A DNA stretch of 54,156 bases from Flavobacteriales bacterium. Its GTDB lineage: Bacteria > Bacteroidota > Bacteroidia > Flavobacteriales_D > Crocinitomicaceae. Numbering within the stretch: the stretch's first letter is position 1; each line of letters begins with the position of its first letter. The DNA lies in the NCBI GenBank assembly GCA_947500875.1, contig CANMUN010000014.1, forward strand, positions 1-54,156, read 5' to 3'. A program made the position numbers and the translations under genes. The notes beneath the pieces were generated by a model. The model was not told where the DNA came from and made no database searches. It saw only the letters and a list, made by a program, of their open reading frames with translations. Shown here in pieces: positions 24,643 through 34,346 of this stretch.

Positions 24643-24643
24643 C

Positions 24644-25966
24644 ATGAAGTATTTTAAGGTTTTAATCTTTGCATTCGGAGCATTTTTATCTCCAATGGCA
24701 CAAACACCGCAAACACCTATTCATGCATCGGTGATATATGAGGTGAACGTTCGACAATTTTCGAAGGAAGGAACCTTTGCCGAAGTGCAAAAAGCACTCC
24801 CTCGTTTAAAGGCGATGGGAGTAGACATTCTATGGTTAATGCCCATTCATCCCATCGGGGTTAAAAACCGTAAAGGAACACTTGGAAGTTATTATGCCGT
24901 TCGCGATTACAAGGGCATCAATCCCGAATTTGGGAACTTAACTGATTTTAAGAACTTGGTCGATGAAGCTCACCTTCAAGGCATGCGCTTAATCATTGAT
25001 TGGGTTGCAAATCATTCCTCTCCCGATAATGTATGGCTCGATCAAGGTCATAAAGATTGGTATACCTTAGATTCTACGGGGAATGTCCAGCCAACCCTCG
25101 GAACCGATTGGTGGGACGTTGCGGATTTGAACTACGAGAATCAAGAAATGCGCAAAGAGATGATTGCTTCCATGAAATATTGGGTGCAAGAATGCAACAT
25201 CGATGGGTTCAGATGCGATGTAGCCGGATGGGTACCTATGGATTTTTGGGTTCAAGCAAGAAAGGAATTGGAAACGGTAAAACCCCTTTTCATGTTGGCA
25301 GAATCGGAAGGAGCTGATCAACACCAAGCGTTCGATATGACCTATGGTTGGGAATTTCACCACATCATGAATAAAATCGCTCAAGGTAAAGCAGAGCCCT
25401 CTGAAATCTTAACCTACCAGGAAAAGGACAAGGAATATCCCAAAAATGCCATTCGCATGTATTTTACCTCAAACCACGACGAAAACTCTTGGAATGGAAC
25501 GGAAATGGAGCGCATGGGGGATGCTCGCTTTGTAATGGCTGTTTTGTCGTATGCCATGAACGGTATGCCACTGATTTACAATGGACAAGAAACGTCGCTG
25601 AACCGTCGCTTGTTGTTTTTCGAAAAGGATCAGATTAACTGGGATAAAATGGACATGGTCTCTTTTTACTCCACGTTAAACGCGGTAAAGCATCGTAATT
25701 ATCTTTTGGCAGCAGACAGGTATGAAGCTTACGAAAAGTACGAATTATTGAACGGTGGAAAAGTCATTGCTATTACTAGGTTATCGAATACATTTCCAGG
25801 TACTGAAGTGGTTTTTTATTTGAACCTTTCTGCCGAAAAACAAACCGTTAAAGGTCCTTTGGATAGCAAAGCGCAATGGACGAATGTGTTTACTGGAAAA
25901 CGATTTAAAAAAGCAAACAAGCCGTTTAAGTTAGCTCCTTGGGGCTACCTAGTCATTGAAAAATAG
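24644..25966 (+). CDS. GH13 alpha-amylase family enzyme, exported
   Basis: A 440-residue GH13 enzyme with a signal peptide (about 1-19) and no sorting domain, so likely periplasmic. The catalytic triad is complete: nucleophile Asp192 in GFRCDVAGW, acid/base Glu220 in LAESEGAD, and Asp279 in SNHDENSW. Conserved region I is DWVANHSSPDN near 125. The size and compact C-terminal beta domain match maltogenic amylase or alpha-glucosidase-like members that process maltodextrins after uptake through the outer membrane. It sits in an operon with MFS, PgmB and GH65 genes, so its product is probably maltose. Exact subfamily and product size cannot be fixed from sequence. Confidence 0.92.
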   Translation: MKYFKVLIFAFGAFLSPMAQTPQTPIHASVIYEVNVRQFSKEGTFAEVQKALPRLKAMGVDILWLMPIHPIGVKNRKGTLGSYYAVRDYKGINPEFGNLTDFKNLVDEAHLQGMRLIIDWVANHSSPDNVWLDQGHKDWYTLDSTGNVQPTLGTDWWDVADLNYENQEMRKEMIASMKYWVQECNIDGFRCDVAGWVPMDFWVQARKELETVKPLFMLAESEGADQHQAFDMTYGWEFHHIMNKIAQGKAEPSEILTYQEKDKEYPKNAIRMYFTSNHDENSWNGTEMERMGDARFVMAVLSYAMNGMPLIYNGQETSLNRRLLFFEKDQINWDKMDMVSFYSTLNAVKHRNYLLAADRYEAYEKYELLNGGKVIAITRLSNTFPGTEVVFYLNLSAEKQTVKGPLDSKAQWTNVFTGKRFKKANKPFKLAPWGYLVIEK

Positions 25967-25971
25967 CCTCC

Positions 25972-27339
25972 ATGGAAACATCGAAAAAACCAGCGCTGAG
26001 TTTTTGGCAAATTTGGAACATGAGCTTTGGTTTCATGGGAATTCAATTTGGATTTGCCTTGCAAGGAGGCTATATGTCCCGAATTTTTCAAACCCTCGGT
26101 GCAACCCCGGATGAAATTCCGGGACTTTGGATTGCTGCACCACTTACCGGATTATTAGTTCAGCCAATCATCGGATTTTTGTCCGACCGAACATGGTCCG
26201 TGCGTTTTGGTCGAAGGAAACCCTATTTCTTAATTGGTGCTATTCTCAGTTCCTTTGCTTTATTCTTTGTGCCGTATTCTTCTGAATTATGGATTGCGGC
26301 GGGCTTTCTTTGGGTGCTGGATGCTTCAATCAACATCAGTATGGAGCCTTTTCGTGCCTTGGTGGCGGACAAATTGCCAGAAAGTCAACGCTCGTATGGG
26401 TTTGTTTTGCAAACACTTATCATAGGAATAGGAACTTGGGTAGCTTCCAACCTACCTTGGATGGTGACGCAATTGGGCTTTCCTGAATCCGATGACAACA
26501 CGGTGATTCCCGACAACGTTAAGGTCGCTTTTGGAATTGGGGCCTTGGTGTTTTTACTCAGCATTCTTTACACAGTTCTTACGACCAAAGAATATCCTCC
26601 GGAGGATGAAGATGTTTTTAAAACACAAAAGAATCAAGGTAATTTTATCAAAGACTTTCTGAATTCGGTACGTACCATGTCGTCTACCATGTTGAAGTTG
26701 GGAATTGTTCAGTTCTTCAGTTGGTTTGCGTTTTTTACCATGTGGAGCATGGCTACTCCAGCACTCACTGCGCATGTTTACAACGCACCCGCTCCCAACA
26801 AATCGGAGTTTAATATAAACGTTGCCACTGAAAAATCCACCTTCGAAGCCATGAATGTGGCGTACCAACATGCCTCGGATTCGGTGGGTTCCAACATGGG
26901 AGTTTACGGCTTAACGTCGATGGTTTTTGCACTTTTGTTAACGTTTTATGCTGCAAAACGTACGGTAAATCGTAAATGGATTCACCTCGTATCCCTAGTG
27001 CTTGGAGGGATTGGTTTTATTTCGATGCGCTATATCCCGGATGCATCCTATTTGTGGATTTGCTTTGCATTAATTGGGTTTTCTTGGGGTAGTATTCTGT
27101 CCATGCCCTATGCCATGTTGTCGAGTTCAGTGGATGAAACGAAGATGGGGTTAATGATGGGCCTTTTTAATATGTTTATTGTAATTCCTCAAATTGTAGC
27201 AGCACTTGGAGGGGTCAATATGTTGTCCAAAGCGTTTGGTGATTCGCCCATTGCCCCCATGCTTTTGGCAGGCGTATCCTTGGTTATCGCTGGATTATGT
27301 AACTTATTGATTACGGATAAAACGGTAGCTCGTGGCTAA
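25972..27339 (+). CDS. MFS sugar transporter, probable maltose permease
   Basis: A 455-residue polytopic protein with about 12 hydrophobic segments. The loop GFLSDRTWSVRFGRRKPY near 71-88 is the major-facilitator cytoplasmic signature (D-R-x-G-R-R). It resembles the sucrose/maltose branch of MFS cation symporters found in Bacteroidota maltose loci (MalA/SusA-neighbour type). A hydrophilic loop rich in Asn and Ser between segments 7 and 8 is unusually long. Its position directly before pgmB and maltose phosphorylase argues that it imports maltose into the cytoplasm. Its stop overlaps the pgmB start by eight bases. Confidence 0.88.
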   Translation: METSKKPALSFWQIWNMSFGFMGIQFGFALQGGYMSRIFQTLGATPDEIPGLWIAAPLTGLLVQPIIGFLSDRTWSVRFGRRKPYFLIGAILSSFALFFVPYSSELWIAAGFLWVLDASINISMEPFRALVADKLPESQRSYGFVLQTLIIGIGTWVASNLPWMVTQLGFPESDDNTVIPDNVKVAFGIGALVFLLSILYTVLTTKEYPPEDEDVFKTQKNQGNFIKDFLNSVRTMSSTMLKLGIVQFFSWFAFFTMWSMATPALTAHVYNAPAPNKSEFNINVATEKSTFEAMNVAYQHASDSVGSNMGVYGLTSMVFALLLTFYAAKRTVNRKWIHLVSLVLGGIGFISMRYIPDASYLWICFALIGFSWGSILSMPYAMLSSSVDETKMGLMMGLFNMFIVIPQIVAALGGVNMLSKAFGDSPIAPMLLAGVSLVIAGLCNLLITDKTVARG

Positions 27340-27976
27340 TGTTAAAGCGCTTTTGTTCGATCTTGATGGAGTTCTTGTTTCCACCGAGAAAAATCACTTT
27401 ATTGCCTGGTGTGAAACAGCGAGAACGCTCGGAATTTCGTTTTCGAAAGAGGATAATGAAGCCTTGAAAGGAGTCAATAGGGTAGATTCCCTAAAACAAA
27501 TACTCAAGCTGGGAAATAAAACGTTAAGCAGCGAAGCGTTTGAATCCTTTCTGGTTTTTAAAAACAAGATCTATCTGGACTCCATTAGCACTTTGTCTGA
27601 GGCAGATTTGTTGCCGGGTGTACATGCGCTATTACGGCAGGCTCAATCCATGGGGGTGAAAATTGGCCTTGGGTCCTCGAGCAAGAATGCACCAATGATC
27701 TTAGACCGTTTGGGTGTTAAGCGTTTTTTTGATGTTGTAATTGACGGCAATGGGGTTACTTATCCCAAACCGCATCCGGAAGTGTTCTTGAATGGAGCCA
27801 AGGCTCTGGGATTAGATCCATCGGAGTGTTTGGTTTTCGAGGATGCCTTGAGCGGTGTAACCGCTGCGAAAGAAGGAGGATTTCTTAGCATTGGTGTTGG
27901 TAACCCGCTATTGCAAAATGTTGCGGATGTTTATTTGAATAATTTGACAGAATTTAGGTTGGAAGCGTATGTGTAA
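27332..27976 (+). CDS. pgmB: Beta-phosphoglucomutase
   Basis: A 214-residue HAD-superfamily enzyme that converts beta-glucose-1-phosphate to glucose-6-phosphate. The catalytic pair Asp10/Asp12 is in FDLDGVL, Ser/Thr motif II in LGSSSKN near 110, the Lys motif in YPKPHPE near 149 and the metal-binding EDALSGV near 170. The cap domain carries the AWCETARTLG helix typical of PgmB. The start is a GTG at 27332, inside the end of the MFS gene; the nearby ATG at 27339 is out of frame. It overlaps the GH65 gene by eight bases. Pairing with a GH65 phosphorylase is the classical context and supports the substrate. Confidence 0.93.
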   Translation: MANVKALLFDLDGVLVSTEKNHFIAWCETARTLGISFSKEDNEALKGVNRVDSLKQILKLGNKTLSSEAFESFLVFKNKIYLDSISTLSEADLLPGVHALLRQAQSMGVKIGLGSSSKNAPMILDRLGVKRFFDVVIDGNGVTYPKPHPEVFLNGAKALGLDPSECLVFEDALSGVTAAKEGGFLSIGVGNPLLQNVADVYLNNLTEFRLEAYV

Positions 27977-30242
27977 TTTATTTGAGGTGGATGCCTGGAA
28001 AATCATGGAACATGGGTTTGACCCATCCAAACAACAACAAGCAGAAAGCATATTTAGCATCGGAAATGGCGCTTTCGGCCAACGGGCAAATTTCGAGGAA
28101 ACGTATTCAGGGACATCGTTGCAAGGGTCCTATGTAGGGGGCGTTTATTATCCAGATAAAACCCGAGTTGGCTGGTGGAAAAACGGTTATCCAGCATATT
28201 TTGCCAAAGTGCTTAATTCCTGCAACTGGATTGGCATTAACATCGAAGTGGACGGCGAATTGTTGGATTTACATGTACAAAAACCCAGTTTGTTTTACCG
28301 CGAACTGGACATGCAAAAAGGAACCTTAACCCGCAGGTTTAAGGTCAAATTCCAACAGGGAAAAGAACTGCAAGTGGAGTCCGTCCGATTTTGTTCCATG
28401 GATAATGACGAACTGGCCGCCATTAAATTCACGGTTACTCCGTTAAATTTCGATGGGAATGTGAAGTTTACTCCGTACCTCGATGGTAAAGTTCACAACC
28501 ATGACTCCAATTACGATGAGTTTTTTTGGGAGGAGGATAGCCACAAAGTCGATGTGCAAAAGGGGTATCTCTGTACCACCACCAAAAAAACCAAGTTCAG
28601 CGTTGCGACCTCCATGCGATTTTCCTTTTGGAAGAACGAAGAGTTACTAACGATTCATCCGAATTGCCATGCCCGGGAGTTCTACGTTGAGAATCATTTC
28701 GAACATTATTTAGAACAAGGAAATTCCTATACGCTCAAGAAATACATCAGCATCGTATCGACCGTTCACCATTCAGAATTTTCAGTCCTTCCAAGGGCCA
28801 TTAATCAGGTGCGGGATGCCTACGTCAAGGGCTTTGATGCTTTGTTTTCCGCTCACGTTCTTGCATGGAAAAACATTTGGGATAAGGCCGATATTGAAAT
28901 AGAAGGCGACGTGGCTTCTCAGCAAGGGATTCGTTTTAATATTTTCCAACTTTACCAAACGTATACTGGTAAACACGCCCAATTGAATATCGGTCCGAAA
29001 GGATTTACGGGCGAAAAATACGGTGGGGCAACCTATTGGGATACCGAGGCCTATTGCCTTCCTTTTTACCTGAAAACGGCCGAACCGGAAGTTGCCAAAC
29101 AACTGTTAGTATACCGCTTTAATCAACTCGATCGCGCCATTGAAAATGCCGAGAAGCTTGGATTTAAAAACGGAGCGGCGTTATATCCCATGGTTACCAT
29201 GAATGGGGAGGAGTGCCATAATGAATGGGAAATTACGTTTGAAGAAATTCACAGAAATGGCGCCATTGCGTTTGGGATTTACAACTATGTTCGACATACG
29301 GGTGATCAGGAATATCTGAAAGATAAAGGCCGAAAAGTCCTCAACGGGATTGCACGTTTCTGGGCACAACGGTTCAATTGGTCCGAGGCGAAACAAAGTT
29401 ATGTCATGTTAGGGGTTACTGGACCCAACGAATACGAAAATAACGTTAACAATAACTGGTACACCAATTACATCGCTAAATGGTGCATTGAATACGCATT
29501 AGAATGCGAGGCCTCTTTTGCGAAAACGACCTCATCCTTCCTCACCGATCAAGAAATTGAGGATTGGAGTGCCTTGGTAAAATCGGTTTATTTTCCAAAA
29601 CTGGAGGGAACCCGAATTTTCTTGCAGCAAGACGGTTTCATGGACAAAGAACAACTTTCCGTTGCCGATATTCCTGCCCTAGAACGTCCGATCAACCAGC
29701 ATTGGAGTTGGGACCGAATTTTACGCTCCATTTTTATCAAACAAGCCGATGTGCTTCAAGGATTGTATTTTTTTGAAGACCATTTTGATTTGGATACCGT
29801 TCGAGAGAATTTTGATTTTTATGAACCCAAAACGGTTCATGAGTCGTCACTCAGCCCGTGCGTTCATGTGGTCCTTGCAGCCCTGATTGACCGAATGGAT
29901 AAGGCTTACGAGTTGTATTTGCGTACCTCTCGATTGGATTTGGACGATTACAACCACGAGGCCGATGAAGGTTTACACATCACAAGCATGGCGGGTACCT
30001 GGTTGAGCTTGGTAGAGGGGATTGCTGGTGTTCGCATTCATCAAGATGGATTGTCCATTAATCCAAAAATTCCGAGTGCTTGGAACGTTTATCGCTTTCA
30101 AATTCTCTACAAGAATCAACCTTTACGGATTGAGGTGAGCCAACAACACACGACGGTTACTAATGCAGGAAATCAACAGCTTTCCTTGCAATTGAAAGGT
30201 AAAACATATACGGTAGAGCCCTATGAGAGCATTATTTCTTAG
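27969..30242 (+). CDS. GH65 maltose phosphorylase (or related disaccharide phosphorylase)
   Basis: A 757-residue inverting phosphorylase. The N-terminal super-sandwich begins with ESIFSIGNGAFGQRANFEE near 26; the (alpha/alpha)6 domain carries the general acid Glu488 in TGPNEYENNV, followed by NNWYTNY, a combination typical of maltose phosphorylase. Later conserved stretches (HESSLSPCVH, HEADEGLHITSMAGTW) form the phosphate site. There is no signal peptide, so it is cytoplasmic: maltose plus phosphate gives glucose and beta-glucose-1-phosphate. Trehalose and kojibiose phosphorylases are relatives, but two amylases in the operon favour maltose. It overlaps pgmB by 8 and the next gene by 20 bases. 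Confidence 0.92.
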   Translation: MCNLFEVDAWKIMEHGFDPSKQQQAESIFSIGNGAFGQRANFEETYSGTSLQGSYVGGVYYPDKTRVGWWKNGYPAYFAKVLNSCNWIGINIEVDGELLDLHVQKPSLFYRELDMQKGTLTRRFKVKFQQGKELQVESVRFCSMDNDELAAIKFTVTPLNFDGNVKFTPYLDGKVHNHDSNYDEFFWEEDSHKVDVQKGYLCTTTKKTKFSVATSMRFSFWKNEELLTIHPNCHAREFYVENHFEHYLEQGNSYTLKKYISIVSTVHHSEFSVLPRAINQVRDAYVKGFDALFSAHVLAWKNIWDKADIEIEGDVASQQGIRFNIFQLYQTYTGKHAQLNIGPKGFTGEKYGGATYWDTEAYCLPFYLKTAEPEVAKQLLVYRFNQLDRAIENAEKLGFKNGAALYPMVTMNGEECHNEWEITFEEIHRNGAIAFGIYNYVRHTGDQEYLKDKGRKVLNGIARFWAQRFNWSEAKQSYVMLGVTGPNEYENNVNNNWYTNYIAKWCIEYALECEASFAKTTSSFLTDQEIEDWSALVKSVYFPKLEGTRIFLQQDGFMDKEQLSVADIPALERPINQHWSWDRILRSIFIKQADVLQGLYFFEDHFDLDTVRENFDFYEPKTVHESSLSPCVHVVLAALIDRMDKAYELYLRTSRLDLDDYNHEADEGLHITSMAGTWLSLVEGIAGVRIHQDGLSINPKIPSAWNVYRFQILYKNQPLRIEVSQQHTTVTNAGNQQLSLQLKGKTYTVEPYESIIS

Positions 30243-32568
30243 TTCATGTATTATTAGCGGTTGGTTGCTATTCATGCAGCCCTTAAATGCCCAAGTTAAC
30301 CCAACCCAACGCCAAGTAGTGCTGCAAGGCTTTTGGTGGGATTACTGGAATTCGAATTATCCGAACGGTTGGGCGAATTACCTGACCGAATTAGCGCCGC
30401 GTTTACGTGAGCTGGGTATCGATGCAGTATGGATTCCACCAACCATCAAAAATTCTGGCACCAACAGCGTTGGATATTCCCCCTTTGATCATTACGATTT
30501 AGGCGATAAATTTCAAAAGAATTCGCTTAAAACGCGCATGGGGGACAAAGACGAGGTGCTGCGAATGATGGCTGTTCTCAAGGCGAACGGCATTGATGTG
30601 CTGCAAGATATCGTATTGAACCATGTGAGCAATGCGGGATCCGCTTTTGGTCATGGTGGACAAGATCCTGCAGCCATGGATGACGGTCAAAACAACCGCT
30701 ATAAGAATTTCCGATACGTATCCTACACAACTCCGGCCACCTCGGAGACCGCAACGAATTATTTTGCTCGTTCAGGAAGATTTGCTAAAAATTGGCAGAA
30801 TTTTTACCCCAACAATAACAATGTATGTTGCACCAACGACATCAATTCTCCCTTTTGGGGGCCGGACGTGTCGTATGAGTCCAATGCCTTTGGATTGAGC
30901 AGCAATGCCACCTATAATCCCGCACAAACATCCGATTACATGCGTTCGGGTATGAGAAATTGGTTGATTTGGTATAAAAAGCAAATGGGGTGGGACGGAG
31001 TTCGAATTGATGCGGTTAAACATTTCCCGGCCTATGCGACCGAAGATTTTTTGTGGAACCTTCAGAACAACGCCGCGTGGGCAAGCGGTTCCAACGATAT
31101 GTTCGCTGTGGGAGAATATGTTGGGAACATGGCGGAGTTGGACAACTGGTGCGGTGCGGTTCAAAATCGCGCAGGAACCTTCGATTTTTCGCTTCGTTTT
31201 GCTCTTCAGGATATTATTACGCAAGGGGGGAATTATAACCTGGGGAACATACCCGCAGCGCAACAGCAGAATCGATTGCGAACGGTGCCTTTTGTGAACA
31301 ACCACGATACCTACCGTCCTCAGGTTGGTGCCAACGGTAACATCACGGGGTGGAACACGGGTTCTCAAATAGGTCAGCAGATTGAGATCGTAGATCCAAG
31401 AGCTTCTGTCGCTTACGCAATTGCCCTAGCGGTGGATGGTGCTCCTGAGATTTTCTTTGAGGACCTTTTCAATATTGGTTACTTGGGTAACCGGTTTAAC
31501 CATGATCCCAAAGACACAAACGTATTAACAACTCATTCGGATGTCGAGAATCTCATCTGGTGCCATCAGAATTTGCATTTCAAAGACGGCGCATATTTCG
31601 TCCGATGGCAAGCGCAGGACGCCTTGGTGATCGAGCGGGGAGCTAAAGCGCTGATTGCGGTGAACGATCATTATTCGTCATGGCAAAATTTAACCAACGT
31701 ACCAACGAATTTTCCTGCTGGAACGGTGCTAAAAGACTATTCAGGCGCCAATGGAAATGCAACGGTTGTGGTTAATGCCGCAGGACAGGTAAACATTTCG
31801 ATTCCACCGTGCGACGGTTCTACAGCAGAGGGTAGGAGGGGATATTCAGTCTGGGCACCCGAAGGGATTTCCACGAATTACGTTCGGCCGTCAGAGAGCA
31901 TTACCCAAGAATGGGAAATGGCCAATGACTTGGGCGACAGCCATGCCTCGTCGTTGCAACAAGGTGGAGCACTGCCGAACAATAGTACTGATTGTCGCGT
32001 GGTAGGTAGGGTTTTTCCCGATTCTTCCAGTACCTTAACCGTTAATATTTATCCGGAAAATCCGGATGTTTCCATTACCCTCGAGGTTTTGAATGCGCAA
32101 TGTGAAGTCATCGATACGATTTCTGCCTTCGGGACCTTGAGTTATACCCATCCCGTTTCGTATGCTGGTTGGCACACCTTACGGATACGCAACAGTTCGG
32201 CGCTTCAACCAGGACAACGATGCTGGGTAAAAGCCAATTATACCGCTCCTCTTTCGGTGAATACGGCAGTGGCAAAGCAGAAATGCGCATGCACCTTAAC
32301 GAGTGTTGGAATGGAAGAGTTGGACGAAGAGCTGTTCGAGGTTTACCCCAATCCTTTCAACGATGAGTTGGAGCTTACCATCAAGGATCATTCAAATGCG
32401 GTTAACGCCATAACCGTCTATCAAGCCAACGGAACCCAAGTTCATTATCGAAGTTTAAATGGGGAGAGCGTCCTGAATTTGGACACGCGTTCATGGGCTA
32501 AAGGGCTTTACTTTATCGAGGTAGAAACCTCGAAAGGTAGAGCAAGAACGAAAGTGATGAAGTACTAG
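30223..32568 (+). CDS. Secreted GH13 alpha-amylase with type A T9SS sorting domain
   Basis: A 781-residue secreted amylase. Signal peptide about 1-24; GH13 barrel with nucleophile Asp263 in VRIDAVKHF, Glu298 in VGEYVG and Asp362 in NNHDTYRP; the N-terminal VLQGFWWDYW resembles the bacterial liquefying-amylase branch (GH13_5-like). After about 540 comes a beta-sandwich linker, and at about 700-781 a Por-type A sorting domain (YPNPFNDELELTI ... GLYFIEV ... KVMKY). T9SS export to the cell surface or medium follows. It would start starch breakdown outside the cell, feeding the rest of the operon. It ends 2 bp from a convergent gene. Confidence 0.93.
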   Translation: MRALFLSSCIISGWLLFMQPLNAQVNPTQRQVVLQGFWWDYWNSNYPNGWANYLTELAPRLRELGIDAVWIPPTIKNSGTNSVGYSPFDHYDLGDKFQKNSLKTRMGDKDEVLRMMAVLKANGIDVLQDIVLNHVSNAGSAFGHGGQDPAAMDDGQNNRYKNFRYVSYTTPATSETATNYFARSGRFAKNWQNFYPNNNNVCCTNDINSPFWGPDVSYESNAFGLSSNATYNPAQTSDYMRSGMRNWLIWYKKQMGWDGVRIDAVKHFPAYATEDFLWNLQNNAAWASGSNDMFAVGEYVGNMAELDNWCGAVQNRAGTFDFSLRFALQDIITQGGNYNLGNIPAAQQQNRLRTVPFVNNHDTYRPQVGANGNITGWNTGSQIGQQIEIVDPRASVAYAIALAVDGAPEIFFEDLFNIGYLGNRFNHDPKDTNVLTTHSDVENLIWCHQNLHFKDGAYFVRWQAQDALVIERGAKALIAVNDHYSSWQNLTNVPTNFPAGTVLKDYSGANGNATVVVNAAGQVNISIPPCDGSTAEGRRGYSVWAPEGISTNYVRPSESITQEWEMANDLGDSHASSLQQGGALPNNSTDCRVVGRVFPDSSSTLTVNIYPENPDVSITLEVLNAQCEVIDTISAFGTLSYTHPVSYAGWHTLRIRNSSALQPGQRCWVKANYTAPLSVNTAVAKQKCACTLTSVGMEELDEELFEVYPNPFNDELELTIKDHSNAVNAITVYQANGTQVHYRSLNGESVLNLDTRSWAKGLYFIEVETSKGRARTKVMKY

Positions 32569-32570
32569 CT

Positions 32571-33581
32571 TTAGTCGCAAATGCGTCCGAAGTGCTTGTC
32601 GTTGTGGAAATGCTGATCCAAACTTTCAAATTCTTTCAGCAATTCCGCACTGGGCTTTTGCTGTTGTAATTCACGAAGGTCCGGTTGACCGGCATCCACC
32701 CAAGCGGTATACCAAACGGAGCCAACGGCTAAAATAGACGCTTTTAAACGTCTTTCAACCATGCCGCTTAGCAATTGATGGTAGGCTTCGCAAAACTCTC
32801 TTGAATAGGTTGATATGGTCGTATTCCCACGCTGTTCATAGGCATATTTTCGGTCGGAAGGAAATGTTTTGGTAAGTTCTTTCTCCATGCGCAGTACGGA
32901 ATCCAAGGCACTGTGAGATCCTTTAACCGCATCCCAACAAAAGGATTGCACATCGCGCTGGTAGGAAGCTTTACCTACAAAGTAGTCGTAATTCTCCGCG
33001 TTGATTTCCACCAAGCGGCTTTCCCAAAGTCCATGAATACCCTTTTGACCAGTCAGTTGTCCATTGTAATTTTCAGTCGTGTGCAAGGGCACATGCGCAT
33101 CACCGATGTAGTGTCCAATTTCAGAGGAATATTTGAGGATTAAATCAAGGTTTTTACTTTCAAACGCTTTTTGCAATTTGTATTTTACGTGAAGAATATT
33201 CCAAGGAACAATCCCATAGCTTCGAAGCGTATCCTCGGTGTATTTTGCCACGGCATCCTTCCAATATTTGGGTAGCAATAAGAAGGGATCTTCCCCCGGT
33301 TTGTAGTAGTGGTCTAGGTCAATGTAATGGCATTCCGCCTCTCCTTCAACGGCGTACCTGCGTTTGTCGGGGTCTACTGCATGGTCGGTCAAAAATTCGA
33401 TATTTTCCTTGTAAAACCCAAAGATTTGGGGAGGTAAGGTGAATACTGCTATTCGGTTGATGCGCTTGTGACCGAAGAATCCCCATTGCGGCTTGGAAGA
33501 GCTATCCGGCTTATAGGACAACAAAAAAGGAACGGTGGAAACAGCGAGGATTGCGAAACTACGCTTTAACCAATTTGCCAT
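32571..33581 (-). CDS. S1/P1 nuclease / zinc-dependent phospholipase C-like protein
   Basis: A 336-residue exported protein of the all-helical trinuclear-zinc fold. After a signal-like N-terminus (8-22) the mature start WGFFGHKRINRIAVFTLP resembles the N-terminal Trp/His of the family. Further likely ligands are His and Asp in AECHYIDLDHY, in IGHYIGDAHVPLH (near 160) and in GIHGLWE (near 188). In S1/P1 enzymes these bind three zinc ions and cleave nucleic acid phosphodiesters; the phospholipase C branch shares the site, and Bacteroidota members are often annotated as the latter. Its start overlaps the comB end by 23 bases, so the two are co-transcribed. Substrate is open. Confidence 0.78.
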   Translation of the reverse strand: MANWLKRSFAILAVSTVPFLLSYKPDSSSKPQWGFFGHKRINRIAVFTLPPQIFGFYKENIEFLTDHAVDPDKRRYAVEGEAECHYIDLDHYYKPGEDPFLLLPKYWKDAVAKYTEDTLRSYGIVPWNILHVKYKLQKAFESKNLDLILKYSSEIGHYIGDAHVPLHTTENYNGQLTGQKGIHGLWESRLVEINAENYDYFVGKASYQRDVQSFCWDAVKGSHSALDSVLRMEKELTKTFPSDRKYAYEQRGNTTISTYSREFCEAYHQLLSGMVERRLKASILAVGSVWYTAWVDAGQPDLRELQQQKPSAELLKEFESLDQHFHNDKHFGRICD

Positions 33582-34281
33582 GCTTTAAGATCGGAATAAC
33601 GTCCGTTTGATTGGGGGTTAAACAAAATTTAATGTCTTCGTTCAAATTTAAGTTTTTTAATCGACGACGATGTGAACTGGATTTTAAATATCCCAAATAG
33701 TTGTCTTTTGCCGAAAGAAACAGATATTTTGCCGCAATGGATGAATCCTCTATGGACGTGTAATCCCCGGTGGATACGAGATAGTCGCAAATGGCTCCAG
33801 CGCAAATGGTGTCTTCTAAGTTGAATTTATCTTGCCATCCTGAACAAAGACAAAGCACGTTTCCCTCTTGTTTTTCAAGCCATTTACAGAGCGCATCGAG
33901 GTTAAGAAATGAACCGACTACAACGTTTGGAGCTTCTTTGGCAACGTCCAAAGATTTGGTGCCGTTGGTGGTGGTAAGTACTATTTCTTGGCCTATGAAT
34001 TCTTCCTTCATGTAGGAAAAAGGAGAATTACCAAAATCAAAACCCTCAACGATTTGACCTTTGCGTTCTGCACCGGCAAGGAAGCCTTTGATTTTGTATG
34101 CCAAGGCCTCTTCGATGGTGGGTACGGGGATGATGGCCGCAACACCGTATTGAAATGCCGTGCAAATCGCTGAGGTGGCACGCAACACGTCGATTACCAC
34201 AACGGTTTCAAATTCATCCTTGAAATAAGCATATTCCCCAGGGGTAAAACACACCTCAATGCGCTTTCGGGTATCATTCAT
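33559..34281 (-). CDS. comB: 2-phosphosulfolactate phosphatase, ComB family
   Basis: A 240-residue ComB-family protein. Recognisable blocks are VIDVLRATSAICTAFQYG (28-45), LAGAERKG near 68, FDFGNSPF near 80, LTTTNGTKSL near 101 and LCSGWQDKFNLEDTICAGA near 145, which together form the Mg-dependent phosphatase site. In methanogens the enzyme makes sulfolactate for coenzyme M; in bacteria the role is less clear and may concern sulfonate metabolism. No other sulfonate gene is adjacent. The next gene downstream overlaps. It is divergent from a nitroreductase gene with 65 bp between them. Confidence 0.88.
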   Translation of the reverse strand: MNDTRKRIEVCFTPGEYAYFKDEFETVVVIDVLRATSAICTAFQYGVAAIIPVPTIEEALAYKIKGFLAGAERKGQIVEGFDFGNSPFSYMKEEFIGQEIVLTTTNGTKSLDVAKEAPNVVVGSFLNLDALCKWLEKQEGNVLCLCSGWQDKFNLEDTICAGAICDYLVSTGDYTSIEDSSIAAKYLFLSAKDNYLGYLKSSSHRRRLKNLNLNEDIKFCLTPNQTDVIPILKHGKLVKA

Positions 34282-34323
34282 TGGGTAAAGTTAGCGAAAA
34301 CACAGGAAATACTGAAGAAGGCT

Positions 34324-34331
34324 TAATTTTG
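34324..34331 (+). promoter_or_regulatory. -7 box of the nitroreductase gene
   Basis: TAATTTTG fits TAnnTTTG and lies 15 nt before the ATG at 34347, in the short divergent region with comB. On the other strand only a weaker TAACTTTA is present before comB. Confidence 0.45.
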
Positions 34332-34346
34332 CAGTAAATTTTTCCA

